The translations under genes were made by a program, and so were the position numbers. A stretch of DNA of 64,000 nt from positions 1 to 64,000 of the forward strand of contig JAHDEJ010000008.1 in assembly GCA_020628865.1 (NCBI GenBank), given 5' to 3'. Under the pieces are notes generated by a model. That model saw only the letters and a list, made by a program, of their open reading frames with translations, did not search any database and was not told the origin of the DNA. The DNA is from Acidimicrobiales bacterium (lineage in GTDB: Bacteria > Actinomycetota > Acidimicrobiia > Acidimicrobiales > SHLQ01). Each line of letters opens with the position of its first letter. Positions within the stretch are counted from its first letter, which is position 1. Of this stretch, positions 51,347 through 59,106 are shown piece after piece.

Positions 51347-51748
51347 ATGACGCAATCGATCTGGCCCCAGTTCATGCTCGCGTGCAGCGACGTGGAACGG
51401 ACGAGCCGTTTCTACTGCGAGGTCGTGGGCCTCGAATCGCGGCATGGCGGCCCGGAGTACGACCAGCTCTTCGCCGGCGACGAACTCGTGATGCAACTGC
51501 ACGACGATGAGGTCGAGGATCACCACGATGCGCTTCGGGACAACGACGCGCCCATCGGCAACGGCGTACTGGTCTGGTTCGAGGTCTCGGATTTCGACAG
51601 CGCCGTCGAACGCGTCCGGGCCAGCGGGGCCGCGATCGACCTCGACGTGCACATCAACCCGAACGCCAAGCAGCCGGAGATCTGGTTTCGGGACCCCGAG
51701 GGCTACCGGGTCGTGCTTGCGGGCCAGTCCGAATACCGGCCGCGCTGA
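51347..51748 (+). CDS. VOC (glyoxalase/bleomycin-resistance-like) protein
   Basis: 133 aa, ATG at 51347 after GAGGAGGCG. One VOC module: PQFMLACSDVERTSRFYCEVVGLE at the start, GNGVLVWFEVSDFDSAVERVRASGA in the middle and IWFRDPEGYRVVLAGQ at the end. Lengths and pattern are typical of small antibiotic-resistance or lyase-like proteins. The usual metal His/Glu positions are only partly present. Function not assignable; transcribed alone. Confidence 0.78.
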   Translation: MTQSIWPQFMLACSDVERTSRFYCEVVGLESRHGGPEYDQLFAGDELVMQLHDDEVEDHHDALRDNDAPIGNGVLVWFEVSDFDSAVERVRASGAAIDLDVHINPNAKQPEIWFRDPEGYRVVLAGQSEYRPR

Positions 51749-51749
51749 C

Positions 51750-52190
51750 TCAGGTCACGTTCGGATCTCGATTGGTGGTGAGCGGAGCCGTCGTGTTCGG
51801 CGTGTGATAGCTGCCGATCCACTCGTCCTCCCACGCCTGGTCGTACTTGTCCGGTGCGCAGCCCGGCTTGTAGACGGCCAGCAGTTCCTTCACGATCTGC
51901 TCGCGGTGCGCCGCCGTCCCACCCGGCACCTCATAGGTGGCGATGTGCACACCCCACTTCGTGCCGGCCCGGCGCTCCCAGCACTTCGCCCGCGGATGGT
52001 TGAAGGGAAGACCGGACGTCTGCAGATCGTCGGCGTGATCGACATCGATCACGGCGAAGTCGTGCGGCTTGCCGTCCGCATCGGGCAGGTAGAGGATCAC
52101 GTACACGGCACCGACGCTGGGCGGCTGCCAACCGCCCAGCACGCGCGGCCCTTCGAACGGGTAGCCGGCGAGCGAACCGAGACGGATCAC
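51750..52190 (-). CDS. Uncharacterised protein, possible GIY-YIG-like fold
   Basis: 146 aa. The GTG at 52190 overlaps the upstream stop (GTGA). It reads SVGAVYVILYLPDADGKPHDF, then FAVIDVDHADDLQTSG, HPRAKCWERRAG, and HREQIVKELLAVYKPGCAP. This order (VYVI strand, DL helix, then a late R/E with KELL...YKP) loosely resembles a GIY-YIG nuclease domain, but the GIY and YIG triplets themselves are changed. I would treat it as hypothetical. It is coupled to the 101-aa gene upstream. Confidence 0.5.
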   Translation of the reverse strand: MIRLGSLAGYPFEGPRVLGGWQPPSVGAVYVILYLPDADGKPHDFAVIDVDHADDLQTSGLPFNHPRAKCWERRAGTKWGVHIATYEVPGGTAAHREQIVKELLAVYKPGCAPDKYDQAWEDEWIGSYHTPNTTAPLTTNRDPNVT

Positions 52191-52492
52191 CCGACCATGC
52201 CGCCGTCGACATCGTCGTAGTAGCCCTCGTCGTCACCGATGACCTCGGCCTTCGTGACCGGCCACTCGGGAATCTCCGCCGTGGCCACCGCCTGGGCGAA
52301 CAGCGGGATCGCCAGGTCCACGGCTTCGTCCGAACTGCCTGCTTCGACGACGATCTGGGCGCCGTAGCTCATCGCCCCGACTCCCGACGCAATCCCTTCG
52401 AAGGGGGCCACGGCATCGGCCAACGCAACGATCTCATCCAGCTCCATTGGTCGATCGCCCTCGGCCTTGATCGACACGCTCCACTTGTTCAT
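52187..52492 (-). CDS. Uncharacterised small acidic protein, 101 aa
   Basis: ATG at 52492. The sequence opens MNKWSVSIKAEGDRPMELDEIVALADAV and ends in a very acidic tail (DDEGYYDDVDGG). A central SYGAQIVVEAGSSDEAVDLAI segment suggests a small alpha/beta (ferredoxin-like) fold. No family is recognised. It follows the CoxE-like gene by 22 nt on the same strand and couples to the next gene, so it may ride on the maturation operon. Confidence 0.6.
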   Translation of the reverse strand: MNKWSVSIKAEGDRPMELDEIVALADAVAPFEGIASGVGAMSYGAQIVVEAGSSDEAVDLAIPLFAQAVATAEIPEWPVTKAEVIGDDEGYYDDVDGGMVG

Positions 52493-52514
52493 CGTTCCTC
52501 ACCCATGAGTCTCA

Positions 52515-53642
52515 TCATCCGATCTGCGGCAGGCGGGCGGCAAATGCTTCGAGGCTCTCGAGATTGTTGCCCGAGGCAATCTCGTCGATGTGCGGGCCGA
52601 CCACGGCCATGGCGAGGGTTGGCGGAACGCCACCATTGGCGTCGTGCAGCGGGTTCATCCACACGATGCGATGCGAGAGCCGTTCGAGCTTCTCGATCGA
52701 TTCGGCGAGCGTTGCCGGGCTGCCCCGATCCAACCCGTCCGAGCAGATGATCACCGTGGCGCCACGGCTCAGGCCGCGGCGACCCCAGTCTTTGACAAAG
52801 GCGTCGATCGAGTCGCCGATCCGGGTTCCGCCGTCCCAGTCCATGACCTTGTCGGCGGCCAGACGCATCGCCGCATCCGGGCTGCGCCGATCCAGCAGCG
52901 GCGTGATGCGTGTGAGTCGGGTTCCGAAACAGAAGACCTCGACCTTCTGCGCCGCCCGTCGCATCGAGTACGCGAACTGGAGGAGGTTCCGGGAATGGTC
53001 CGCCATCGAGCCCGACACGTCGAGCAGCAGCACGAGTGGTCGGGGCTTTCGTTTGCGGTCCATGCGCAGCAGCGTCGGCGCGGCGTCGTTGATGGTCATT
53101 GCGCTTCGCGCCATCCGGCGCACGTCCACCAGCGAACCCGACGGGTCGGCGCAGTAGCGGCGGGTGCGCCGCTTCGGTGGTTCCACCCGGATCCGGGCGA
53201 TCATTCGACGGACTGCGGCGAGCTCCTCATCGGAACAGGCGGAGAAGCGCTTGTTCCGTTCGATCTCCAGCGACGATGCCTGGAGCCCCAGCACGAGCGG
53301 CGGTTCCTCCGACTCCCGATCTCCGGGCTCGGCATCCGGAAGGTTCACGGTGCCCGTCGACCCCTGCGGCGCGTGTCGCTCCTTCGTGTGCTTCCGCTCT
53401 GCCCCCACGGGTACGTGGAGGAAGAACCGGCGGAACACCTCGTCGTACACCGGTATGTGGTCGCGTCGGTTGACGAGCGTCGTCCGCCCGCACCAGTAGA
53501 CGTCCTCGGAATCTGACGGACGCAGCTCGGCGACCGCCGCGCAGAACGCAAGCACGTCGTCCGTGCCGATCGGGAGCCCGGCTTCGCGCAGCGCCGTGCC
53601 GAACCCAACCAGCCGGTCGACGATCTCTGGCGCAGCGCTCAC
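52515..53642 (-). CDS. VWA-domain protein of the CoxE type
   Basis: 375 aa. The GTG at 53642 lies one base after the MoxR ATPase stop; a long open frame runs further upstream but is coding in the ATPase frame. The C-terminal half is a von Willebrand A domain with an intact MIDAS: LLLDVSGSMADHSRNLL, the Thr-containing WDGGTRIGD and CSDGLDRG. The N-terminal half is the DUF58/CoxE-like helical part (RFFLHVPVGAE). CoxE acts with the CoxD AAA+ ATPase in maturing molybdenum hydroxylases, including insertion of the copper or sulfur of the Mo centre. Confidence 0.85.
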   Translation of the reverse strand: MSAAPEIVDRLVGFGTALREAGLPIGTDDVLAFCAAVAELRPSDSEDVYWCGRTTLVNRRDHIPVYDEVFRRFFLHVPVGAERKHTKERHAPQGSTGTVNLPDAEPGDRESEEPPLVLGLQASSLEIERNKRFSACSDEELAAVRRMIARIRVEPPKRRTRRYCADPSGSLVDVRRMARSAMTINDAAPTLLRMDRKRKPRPLVLLLDVSGSMADHSRNLLQFAYSMRRAAQKVEVFCFGTRLTRITPLLDRRSPDAAMRLAADKVMDWDGGTRIGDSIDAFVKDWGRRGLSRGATVIICSDGLDRGSPATLAESIEKLERLSHRIVWMNPLHDANGGVPPTLAMAVVGPHIDEIASGNNLESLEAFAARLPQIG

Positions 53643-53643
53643 G

Positions 53644-54534
53644 TCACCCGTTGGGGACGACGCGGGCGATGTCGCCGGAGACGAACTCCAGGTCGTCACG
53701 GTCCTTGATGACCGAGCCGAGCGTGTCGACGGCCGTCTCGCCATCGAGGTCGGCGGCGCCGATGGCGCCCAGCGACTCGACCCAGTCGAGCGTCTCGGCC
53801 ACGCCCGGCGGCTTGGCCAGATCCATGTCTCGCAGACGATGGACCGCATCGACCACCTTCTTGGCGAGCGCTTCGCTCACCTCCGGCGCCCGGACCCGGA
53901 CGATGTCGATCTCTTCGCCCACCGTCGGGTAGCCGATCCAGTGGTAGAGGCAGCGCCGCTTCAGCGCATCGTGGAGCTCTCGGGTTCGGTTCGAGGTGAG
54001 GATGACGATCGGCCGCTCCTCGGCCACGACGGTGCCGACCTCGGGAATCGTGATCTGAAAGTCGGACAGCAGCTCGAGCAGAAACGCTTCGAACTCGTCG
54101 TCCGCCCGGTCGACCTCGTCGATCAGCAACACGGCCCTACCCCCGGCCCGCACCGCCTGCAGCAGCGGCCGTTCAAGCAGGAAGTCCTCGGAGTAGAGGC
54201 CACCAATCGTGTCTGCATCGGCCAGCTCATGTTCCGACAGTGCTCGGACATGCAGCATCTGCCGGGCGTAATCCCATTCGTACAGGGCCTGATGCGTGTC
54301 GATGCCCTCGTAGCACTGCAGCCGGATGAGCTCGCGGCCCGTCAGCGCAGCCAGGCATTTGGCGAGCTCCGTCTTGCCGACGCCCACCTCGCCTTCGAGC
54401 AGCAGCGGCCGTCCCAGACGGAGGGCGATCAGGGCGGCAGTGCCGAGCCCGCGGTCAGCGAGGTAGCCCACCCCGCGAAGTTCGTCCTGCAGCTCTGCGA
54501 CGCTCGCCGGCGCCTGCTCCCCCGTGCCGGTCAC
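53644..54534 (-). CDS. MoxR-type AAA+ ATPase (CoxD-like)
   Basis: 296 aa from the GTG at 54534; upstream residues in the frame belong to the small gene before it. Walker A LLLEGEVGVGKTELAKCLA, a Walker B VLLIDEVDRADDEFEAFLLELLSDFQITIPE, sensor SNRTRELHDALKRRCLYHW and arginine-finger region are all present. This is the MoxR group, which pairs with VWA proteins; here the partner is directly downstream. In molybdenum hydroxylase systems the pair remodels the apo-enzyme to install its cofactor ligands. It overlaps the end of the 88-aa gene by 8 nt. Confidence 0.87.
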   Translation of the reverse strand: MTGTGEQAPASVAELQDELRGVGYLADRGLGTAALIALRLGRPLLLEGEVGVGKTELAKCLAALTGRELIRLQCYEGIDTHQALYEWDYARQMLHVRALSEHELADADTIGGLYSEDFLLERPLLQAVRAGGRAVLLIDEVDRADDEFEAFLLELLSDFQITIPEVGTVVAEERPIVILTSNRTRELHDALKRRCLYHWIGYPTVGEEIDIVRVRAPEVSEALAKKVVDAVHRLRDMDLAKPPGVAETLDWVESLGAIGAADLDGETAVDTLGSVIKDRDDLEFVSGDIARVVPNG

Positions 54535-54539
54535 GAACG

Positions 54540-54806
54540 TCAGTCGTTCGAATCGCCGAGCATGAGCTCTCGGATGGAGGGTGTCGACTCGGAGGAGAGC
54601 TTGCCCTCTCGCTTGAGCAGATCCTTCCACGCCGACCCGAGGTCTCCGCCGTCCTCGGCGATGCCCTCGAACGTGAACTCGCGAGCGTTCCGGCAGACCT
54701 TGGTCGGGCTGCAGTCCGCATCGGCGGCCGCTTCCTCGTCGCCGGCCCACACGTCTCGCAGGACGGTGCCGTAGTTCACGTTCGGTTCGTTCTCGTCTGC
54801 GGCCAT
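54540..54806 (-). CDS. Small protein of unknown function upstream of the MoxR ATPase
   Basis: 88 aa from the ATG at 54806. Acidic and soluble; the start AADENEPNVNYGTVLRDVWAG and middle ADCSPTKVCRNAREFTFEGIAED contain a CSPTKVC pair of cysteines four residues apart that might bind a metal. The C-terminus KREGKLSSESTPSIRELMLGDSND is charged. The close spacing to the MoxR gene (stop overlaps its start region) suggests a role in the maturation module. No family is recognised. Confidence 0.5.
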   Translation of the reverse strand: MAADENEPNVNYGTVLRDVWAGDEEAAADADCSPTKVCRNAREFTFEGIAEDGGDLGSAWKDLLKREGKLSSESTPSIRELMLGDSND

Positions 54807-54857
54807 GGGTCTGACTGTAGCGCGCGTCACATCAGACCGGCCGGGTCGAACCGACCG

Positions 54858-55727
54858 TCAGCCAGCGTCTGTGTTGCGGACGGCGATCATCTCGCAGACA
54901 ACCGAGAGGGCGACCTCTTCGGGAGAGCTTGCACCGATGGGGAACCCGGCGGGTCCGTGGATGCGGCTCGTGTCCGTGACACCTCGATACGCGAGCCAAT
55001 CGCCCCGATCCTCCTGGAGCGCCGCCGGACCGATCGATCCGATGTAGCCCACGCGGGAGCCGAGCGCAGCCTGCAAGACACGACCGACCGGCTCGGTGTC
55101 GTGCCCCATGACGACGATGCCGTCGATCGGCGACAGGGTCGGAGCGACCCCGATGGCATGCTCTGCGCCTCCTGTGCGTTGCACGTTCCAGCCGACGAAC
55201 TCGGCCGCTCGCCCGAGCGCGTCGGCCATCGGGCCACCGCCGAAGAGCACCAGGGTCGGGGTCGGGCTCCAGTCGCACCGAAGCCGTTCGCCGTCCAGGG
55301 TGAACGCCGCCGAAGTCGGCTCATCGCCGACCGCCAGCTCGGTGAGCCGCCCGTCCGCCACGGTTGCGTCCAGACGGACCGGCAACCGCTCGAGCAGTGG
55401 TTCCCAGATCGCTTCAGGCATCACGCTCGCCGGGCTGAAGACGATGCGGATCTGTGTGCCGGGTTCGGCACCGACCGCTGCGGCCTCGATGGCGTCGAGC
55501 TCGATCGGCACGATGCGCGCCTCGGTGGGTTCGGCGAGCGCAAGCTCGACCAGTCGGCTGTCCAGGGCTCCTCCGAGCAGCGAGCCGAGACGTCCGCCAC
55601 CGGGCGTGATCGCGACGGCGTCGGTGGCATCGAACGACGGTGTCTGCTCCGGATCGAGCGTCCACGCCACATCGACCCGGGTTCCCCCTCGGAGGCAGGC
55701 GGCCACACTCAACGCAATCCCGTACAC
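54858..55727 (-). CDS. xdhC: XdhC/CoxI family molybdenum-cofactor maturation protein
   Basis: 289 aa, ATG at 55727. The C-terminal Rossmann domain is clear: LVLFGGGPMADALGRAAEFVGWNVQ, GIVVMGHDTEPVGRVLQAALGSRVGYIGSIGP, and SRIHGPAGFPIGASSPEEVALSVVCEMIA. The N-terminal XdhC part is shortened and divergent (GGGRLGSLLGGALDSRLVELA). XdhC binds the molybdenum cofactor, mediates its sulfuration, and delivers it to the hydroxylase. Divergent from the nucleotidyltransferase gene, which shares the same short promoter region. Confidence 0.85.
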   Translation of the reverse strand: MYGIALSVAACLRGGTRVDVAWTLDPEQTPSFDATDAVAITPGGGRLGSLLGGALDSRLVELALAEPTEARIVPIELDAIEAAAVGAEPGTQIRIVFSPASVMPEAIWEPLLERLPVRLDATVADGRLTELAVGDEPTSAAFTLDGERLRCDWSPTPTLVLFGGGPMADALGRAAEFVGWNVQRTGGAEHAIGVAPTLSPIDGIVVMGHDTEPVGRVLQAALGSRVGYIGSIGPAALQEDRGDWLAYRGVTDTSRIHGPAGFPIGASSPEEVALSVVCEMIAVRNTDAG

Positions 55728-55760
55728 GCCCCCACCGTAGTGTTCGCTAACGTCGGCGGC

Positions 55761-56360
55761 ATGGTCGATCCCACGTCACCGAATGTCGCTGCGCTCGTGT
55801 TGGCTGCCGGATCATCCCGACGGCTCGGCCAGCCGAAGCAGCTCCTCCCCTTCCGAGGTGCCACGCTGCTCGACGCCACCATCGCCACGGTTCGGGGCTT
55901 CGGCCTTGCACAAACGCTGGTCACCATCGGCGGCGCCGCTCCCGAGGTGCAGGACACCGTCGACCTCTCTGCGGTGCAGGTCGTCGACAGCCTCCACCAC
56001 ACCGACGGATGCTCATCGTCGATCGTCTCCGCACTCGATGCCATCGACTCGAGCGTCGACGGCTTCATGCTCTTCCTCGGCGATCAGCCCGACGTGCCTC
56101 GGGCCGCGGTCGATGCGCTGCTCGGTGTTGCGGAAACGGGAGCCGAGATTGCCGTCGTCGACTACGACGACGGCACGGGCCATCCGTTCTGGTTCTCGCG
56201 TTCCGTCTTTGGGCCGCTCGGCGGACTCCATGGCGACAAGGCCGTTTGGAAGCTCCTCGAATCCGGCCGCTTCGAGACGGCACACGTCCGAGTCGAGCAA
56301 CCGGTCCCCCTCGATGTCGACACCTGGGACGACTACCAAGCACTCCTCGCCCACGGGTGA
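55761..56360 (+). CDS. MobA-like NTP transferase (molybdenum cofactor cytidylyl/guanylyltransferase type)
   Basis: 199 aa, ATG at 55761. The nucleotide motif is ALVLAAGSSRRLGQPKQLLPFRG, followed by MLFLGDQPDVPRAAVDALLG and GTGHPFWFSRSVFGPLGGLHGDKA, the pattern of MocA/CoxB-type transferases that make the cytidylylated cofactor used by xanthine dehydrogenase-family enzymes. With XdhC, CoxD and CoxE it completes a maturation set. It ends 5 nt before a 50-nt hairpin that probably terminates it. Confidence 0.82.
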   Translation: MVDPTSPNVAALVLAAGSSRRLGQPKQLLPFRGATLLDATIATVRGFGLAQTLVTIGGAAPEVQDTVDLSAVQVVDSLHHTDGCSSSIVSALDAIDSSVDGFMLFLGDQPDVPRAAVDALLGVAETGAEIAVVDYDDGTGHPFWFSRSVFGPLGGLHGDKAVWKLLESGRFETAHVRVEQPVPLDVDTWDDYQALLAHG

Positions 56361-56365
56361 ACCGG

Positions 56366-56415
56366 GGGGTCGCGTCTCACCTTCACCCGTTTGGGTGAAA
56401 GTGAGACGCGACCCC
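56366..56415. repeat. Hairpin repeat, family A, single unit
   Basis: A near-perfect 23-bp stem (GGGGTCGCGTCTCAC at 56366-56380 with GTGAGACGCGACCCC at 56401-56415, inner arms TTCACCC/GGGTGAA) with a GTTT loop. It lies between two convergent genes, so it may end both transcripts. The same sequence recurs at 56833-56957. Confidence 0.85.
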
Positions 56416-56425
56416 TTCACCCGCT

Positions 56426-56749
56426 CTACATACCCATGTCGATGGTCTGCGAGATCTGGACGGAGTGGCCGTTGGCCAGTACGGGACTGCCTTCGGCAAT
56501 CGCCGTCGCCGCGGCGAAATCGTCGCATTCGATGATGGTGTAGCCGCTGAGCTTGGCCGGAGCATCGGTGGCGCCGTCGGTGCTGATGGCGGTCGACATG
56601 GCAATCGGTGCGCCGCCATCCACCAGGGCGGCACCCATGCTCTCGTACCACGCCCCCCATTGCGCCATGACCGCCTGCACCGCTTCCGGGTCGGATGGCA
56701 TGTCTTCCATGTTCATCTCGCCGTGATAGGTCAACAAGTACTTCGGCAT
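56426..56749 (-). CDS. YCII-related domain protein
   Basis: 107 aa, ATG at 56749 with GGGGAAG upstream. It begins PKYLLTYHGEMNMEDMPSD, has VMAQWGAWYESMGAALVDGG and the GYTIIECDDFAAATAIAEG segment with a late LANGHSVQI. This is the YCII/DGPF-like fold of small dimeric proteins, some linked to sigma-factor or kinase operons. Function unknown. Unusually, hairpin repeats of one family flank the gene on both sides. Confidence 0.75.
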   Translation of the reverse strand: MPKYLLTYHGEMNMEDMPSDPEAVQAVMAQWGAWYESMGAALVDGGAPIAMSTAISTDGATDAPAKLSGYTIIECDDFAAATAIAEGSPVLANGHSVQISQTIDMGM

Positions 56750-56832
56750 CGCTACTTCCCCCTCTGTGGTCCTGTCGCCGGACGCTAGTTCCCGAGGCCG
56801 CAAGCGCGCCACCAGGTGAAACAGGATCCTTG

Positions 56833-56957
56833 GGGGTCGCGTCTCACCTTCACCGGTTTGGGTGAAAGTGAGACACGACCCCTTCACCCGATTGGGTGGA
56901 AGTGAGACGCGACCCCTTCACCCGATTGGGTGAAAGTGAGACGCGACCCCTTCACCC
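56833..56957. repeat. Hairpin repeat, family A, tandem array
   Basis: One left arm (56833-56854) is followed by three right arms of a 34-bp unit: 56861-56882, then full units at 56883-56916 and 56917-56950, and a final TTCACCC. Each full unit has an inner TTCACCC-GATT-GGGTGAA hairpin followed by GTGAGACGCGACCCC. The units differ at only one or two bases. The array lies upstream of the YCII gene. Confidence 0.85.
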
Positions 56958-56959
56958 GG

Positions 56960-57427
56960 TCAGTCGTTGTCGGTGAGGCCTGCTCCGGCGCCGGCGATTC
57001 GGCTGGCTTCGGTGTCGGGGGCGTAGGTGTTGTGGGCCCAACCCTCGAGCGTGTCCAGGGTGGCGGGGTCCAGGTCGACCCGATCGTGACGGTCCTCTGG
57101 GCGTGGGGCTTCCGGTAACAGCAGCGTGGGCTCGAACACCGGGCCCAGCTCGACATCCGGTAGGCCCAGATCACGAAGGCAGGCACCGACACAAATCGGG
57201 CACGCCGTGCCCCCCGGGGCAACCCAGTTGTCATCCGGCATCAGCTCTGCAAGCTCACGCCCCTCGACGGCATCCAAGAGACGAGCAACCGCCGCGCCGG
57301 CGTCCTCACCGCACTCCGCAAGCGTCCGAGCCGCGGCTGCACCATCCTCGGCCAGACCCCACGGATATCCGGCACCGCGGAACGCCTTGCGGACCAACGC
57401 CTGGAACTCGCTGAGCGAGAGGTTCAT
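56960..57427 (-). CDS. DUF3726-like protein
   Basis: 155 aa. The ATG at 57427 overlaps the stop of the 560-aa gene (ATGA). The N-terminus LSLSEFQALVRKAFRGAGYPWGLAEDGA matches the DUF3726 opening (aromatic-positive helix, then GxPWGLAE). A CPICVG pair and a downstream ELGPVFEPTLLLPE complete the visible pattern. It is shorter than typical family members (about 220 aa). Role unknown. The conserved-looking gene order with the next two genes argues for a shared process. Confidence 0.55.
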   Translation of the reverse strand: MNLSLSEFQALVRKAFRGAGYPWGLAEDGAAAARTLAECGEDAGAAVARLLDAVEGRELAELMPDDNWVAPGGTACPICVGACLRDLGLPDVELGPVFEPTLLLPEAPRPEDRHDRVDLDPATLDTLEGWAHNTYAPDTEASRIAGAGAGLTDND

Positions 57428-59106
57428 GCAGCCGAACCGTCGACGAGGTCCGGGTAGGTCCACGTGTCGGGATCGAGTTCGCCCAGCTCATGCGGGAACG
57501 GCGCGCCCCGGAACATCGTGATTCGCACCCACCGGTCCGAGCGGGGATCGAAGTCGGTCGCACCGAAGAAGCTCAACTTCGAACGAAGCAGATCGATCGG
57601 CAGCATCTCGGCGTCGATCGTGTTGTCCCGAATCTCGCCGTACGGCGAGTCGGCAACCAACAACAGGCGCCGGACCGTGTGCCGGTGTTCGGGATGGGCC
57701 CGCAGCACCTCTGCCACCGTGGCTCCGTCGTCCCAGGCCACCAGGTCCGCGTGCAGGCGGGCGGCGTCGCGGCCCGGTTGGAGCGGCTGCTCGTAGTCGG
57801 CGATCGGCTCCTCGTGGCGTTCACCCAACCGCGGCTCCAGCTTCTCCTCCGACACGTACCAGGCGCGGGCGTCGGCCCGGGGTTCGGTCCAGTCGATGCC
57901 GAGGGCCCAGTCGTACTGGCGCTCGATCGCCGGACGAAGCTCCGCAACGGTCATGGCCCCGTCGATCGACCCGAGGGACGACTCGTCCGCATGCATGTGG
58001 TCGGTCAGATCGTCGACCAGGTGGCCGTACGGCTCGAGCACGAGCGACACGACGAGCTCCTGCCCCTCGAGCGAGAGCGCCTCGTGCGCCCAACGCACCA
58101 AGGCATCCCAGGGTCGATCTGCCGTGAGGTCCTGCTCGTCGAGTCGAGCGAGCAGGGCGTCGACATCGGCGGTGAGGTCGACGAGCTTGGCCTGCTGAAT
58201 CTCGTGCTCCGAATGCCAGCGGGCAACGCCGCGCTCGGCTCGGGCGACGAAACTGCGGAACATGGCGATCTCGGCGTCGGTCGCACGGTCCACCGCACGC
58301 ACTCGGGCCAGTGCTTCTTCACGCGCCGCGATCCAGTTGTTGATGAGGCGCGGATGCGTGATGAGGAACGGCGCCATGCCAAGGCCCGTGCTGTTCCCGA
58401 TGCCAAACCGCCGGCGAAGGGCGGGCTCCAGTACCACGGCATCACGTGAGGCCTGGTGCGCCATGTACTCCACGAGATCCATCACGAAGGTCCGAATGAG
58501 AAAGACCGTGAGCATCTCGGCCTGGAACGGGGCGAGGAACTCGGGCCGATCCTCGATCGACTGACGGTCCGCCGCACCGAACTTGCCGCTGCCATAGACG
58601 GCGGTTGTGCGCATGAGGTAGCCCACTGATTCGATCAGCTCGGCGTCAGGTTGGCGGCCGGCAGCGAGTGCGTCGACCACCTTGGACCACAGACGGACCG
58701 AACGATTGGCGCGGGAGAGCGTGAGCTCGGAACCCGACACCCGGCCCGCTTCCTGAAGCGGGACGTTGGCCCGCAGCCGCTCGACGTCTTCATCCTTGGG
58801 GATGCCGTCGTGCAGGGCAAAGGTGGTGTCCCACGCGGTGGCGATGACGCGGTCGGAACGCATGTCGTCCGGCAGGTCGTGGGCGAACGCCACGAGCGTG
58901 TAGGTGCGCTCCGGCGTGGTGGCCGTGTAGAGCGCCGTGCCGACGCCATCGGCGTCGATGTCGAAACGTGGCCGCTCAAACACCCACGCCTCCCGTTTCA
59001 TTCGTCGCAGCAGCGTGCGCATGAACGAAAGGCGGCACTGATGGAACGAGCCCATCCGATCGAGCTTCATGACGAGCTCGGGCGGACGCAGTTCAACCGT
59101 GCTCAC
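57424..59106 (-). CDS. Large uncharacterised protein, 560 aa
   Basis: A GTG at 59106 overlaps the dipeptidase-like stop (GTGA). Soluble with no signal peptide. It opens LRPPELVMKLDRMGSFHQCRLSFMRTLLRRMKRE, continues with a DUF-like beta region (DIDADGVGTALYTATTPERTYTLVAF), and is helix-rich later, with several Arg/Asp-rich stretches. It contains no P-loop, HExxH or other clear catalytic signature. The C-terminus is translationally coupled to the DUF3726-like gene. It may be a scaffold or a divergent enzyme of an M19-like/560-aa/DUF3726 operon. Confidence 0.55.
   Translation of the reverse strand: MSTVELRPPELVMKLDRMGSFHQCRLSFMRTLLRRMKREAWVFERPRFDIDADGVGTALYTATTPERTYTLVAFAHDLPDDMRSDRVIATAWDTTFALHDGIPKDEDVERLRANVPLQEAGRVSGSELTLSRANRSVRLWSKVVDALAAGRQPDAELIESVGYLMRTTAVYGSGKFGAADRQSIEDRPEFLAPFQAEMLTVFLIRTFVMDLVEYMAHQASRDAVVLEPALRRRFGIGNSTGLGMAPFLITHPRLINNWIAAREEALARVRAVDRATDAEIAMFRSFVARAERGVARWHSEHEIQQAKLVDLTADVDALLARLDEQDLTADRPWDALVRWAHEALSLEGQELVVSLVLEPYGHLVDDLTDHMHADESSLGSIDGAMTVAELRPAIERQYDWALGIDWTEPRADARAWYVSEEKLEPRLGERHEEPIADYEQPLQPGRDAARLHADLVAWDDGATVAEVLRAHPEHRHTVRRLLLVADSPYGEIRDNTIDAEMLPIDLLRSKLSFFGATDFDPRSDRWVRITMFRGAPFPHELGELDPDTWTYPDLVDGSAA

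Noticed and set aside
52515-53849. A 444-aa CoxE-like protein starting upstream of 53642
   Set aside because: The extra residues are low-complexity Arg/Ser/Thr sequence overlapping the MoxR ATPase. The GTG at 53642 is one base after the ATPase stop and starts the recognised sequence.
54957-56360. A 467-aa protein ending in the MobA-like transferase
   Set aside because: The first 268 residues are the antisense of the XdhC gene. The family motif begins at the ATG at 55761.
56366-56957. The hairpin repeats as a CRISPR array
   Set aside because: There are no variable spacers between constant repeats, units are back to back, and no cas gene is nearby.
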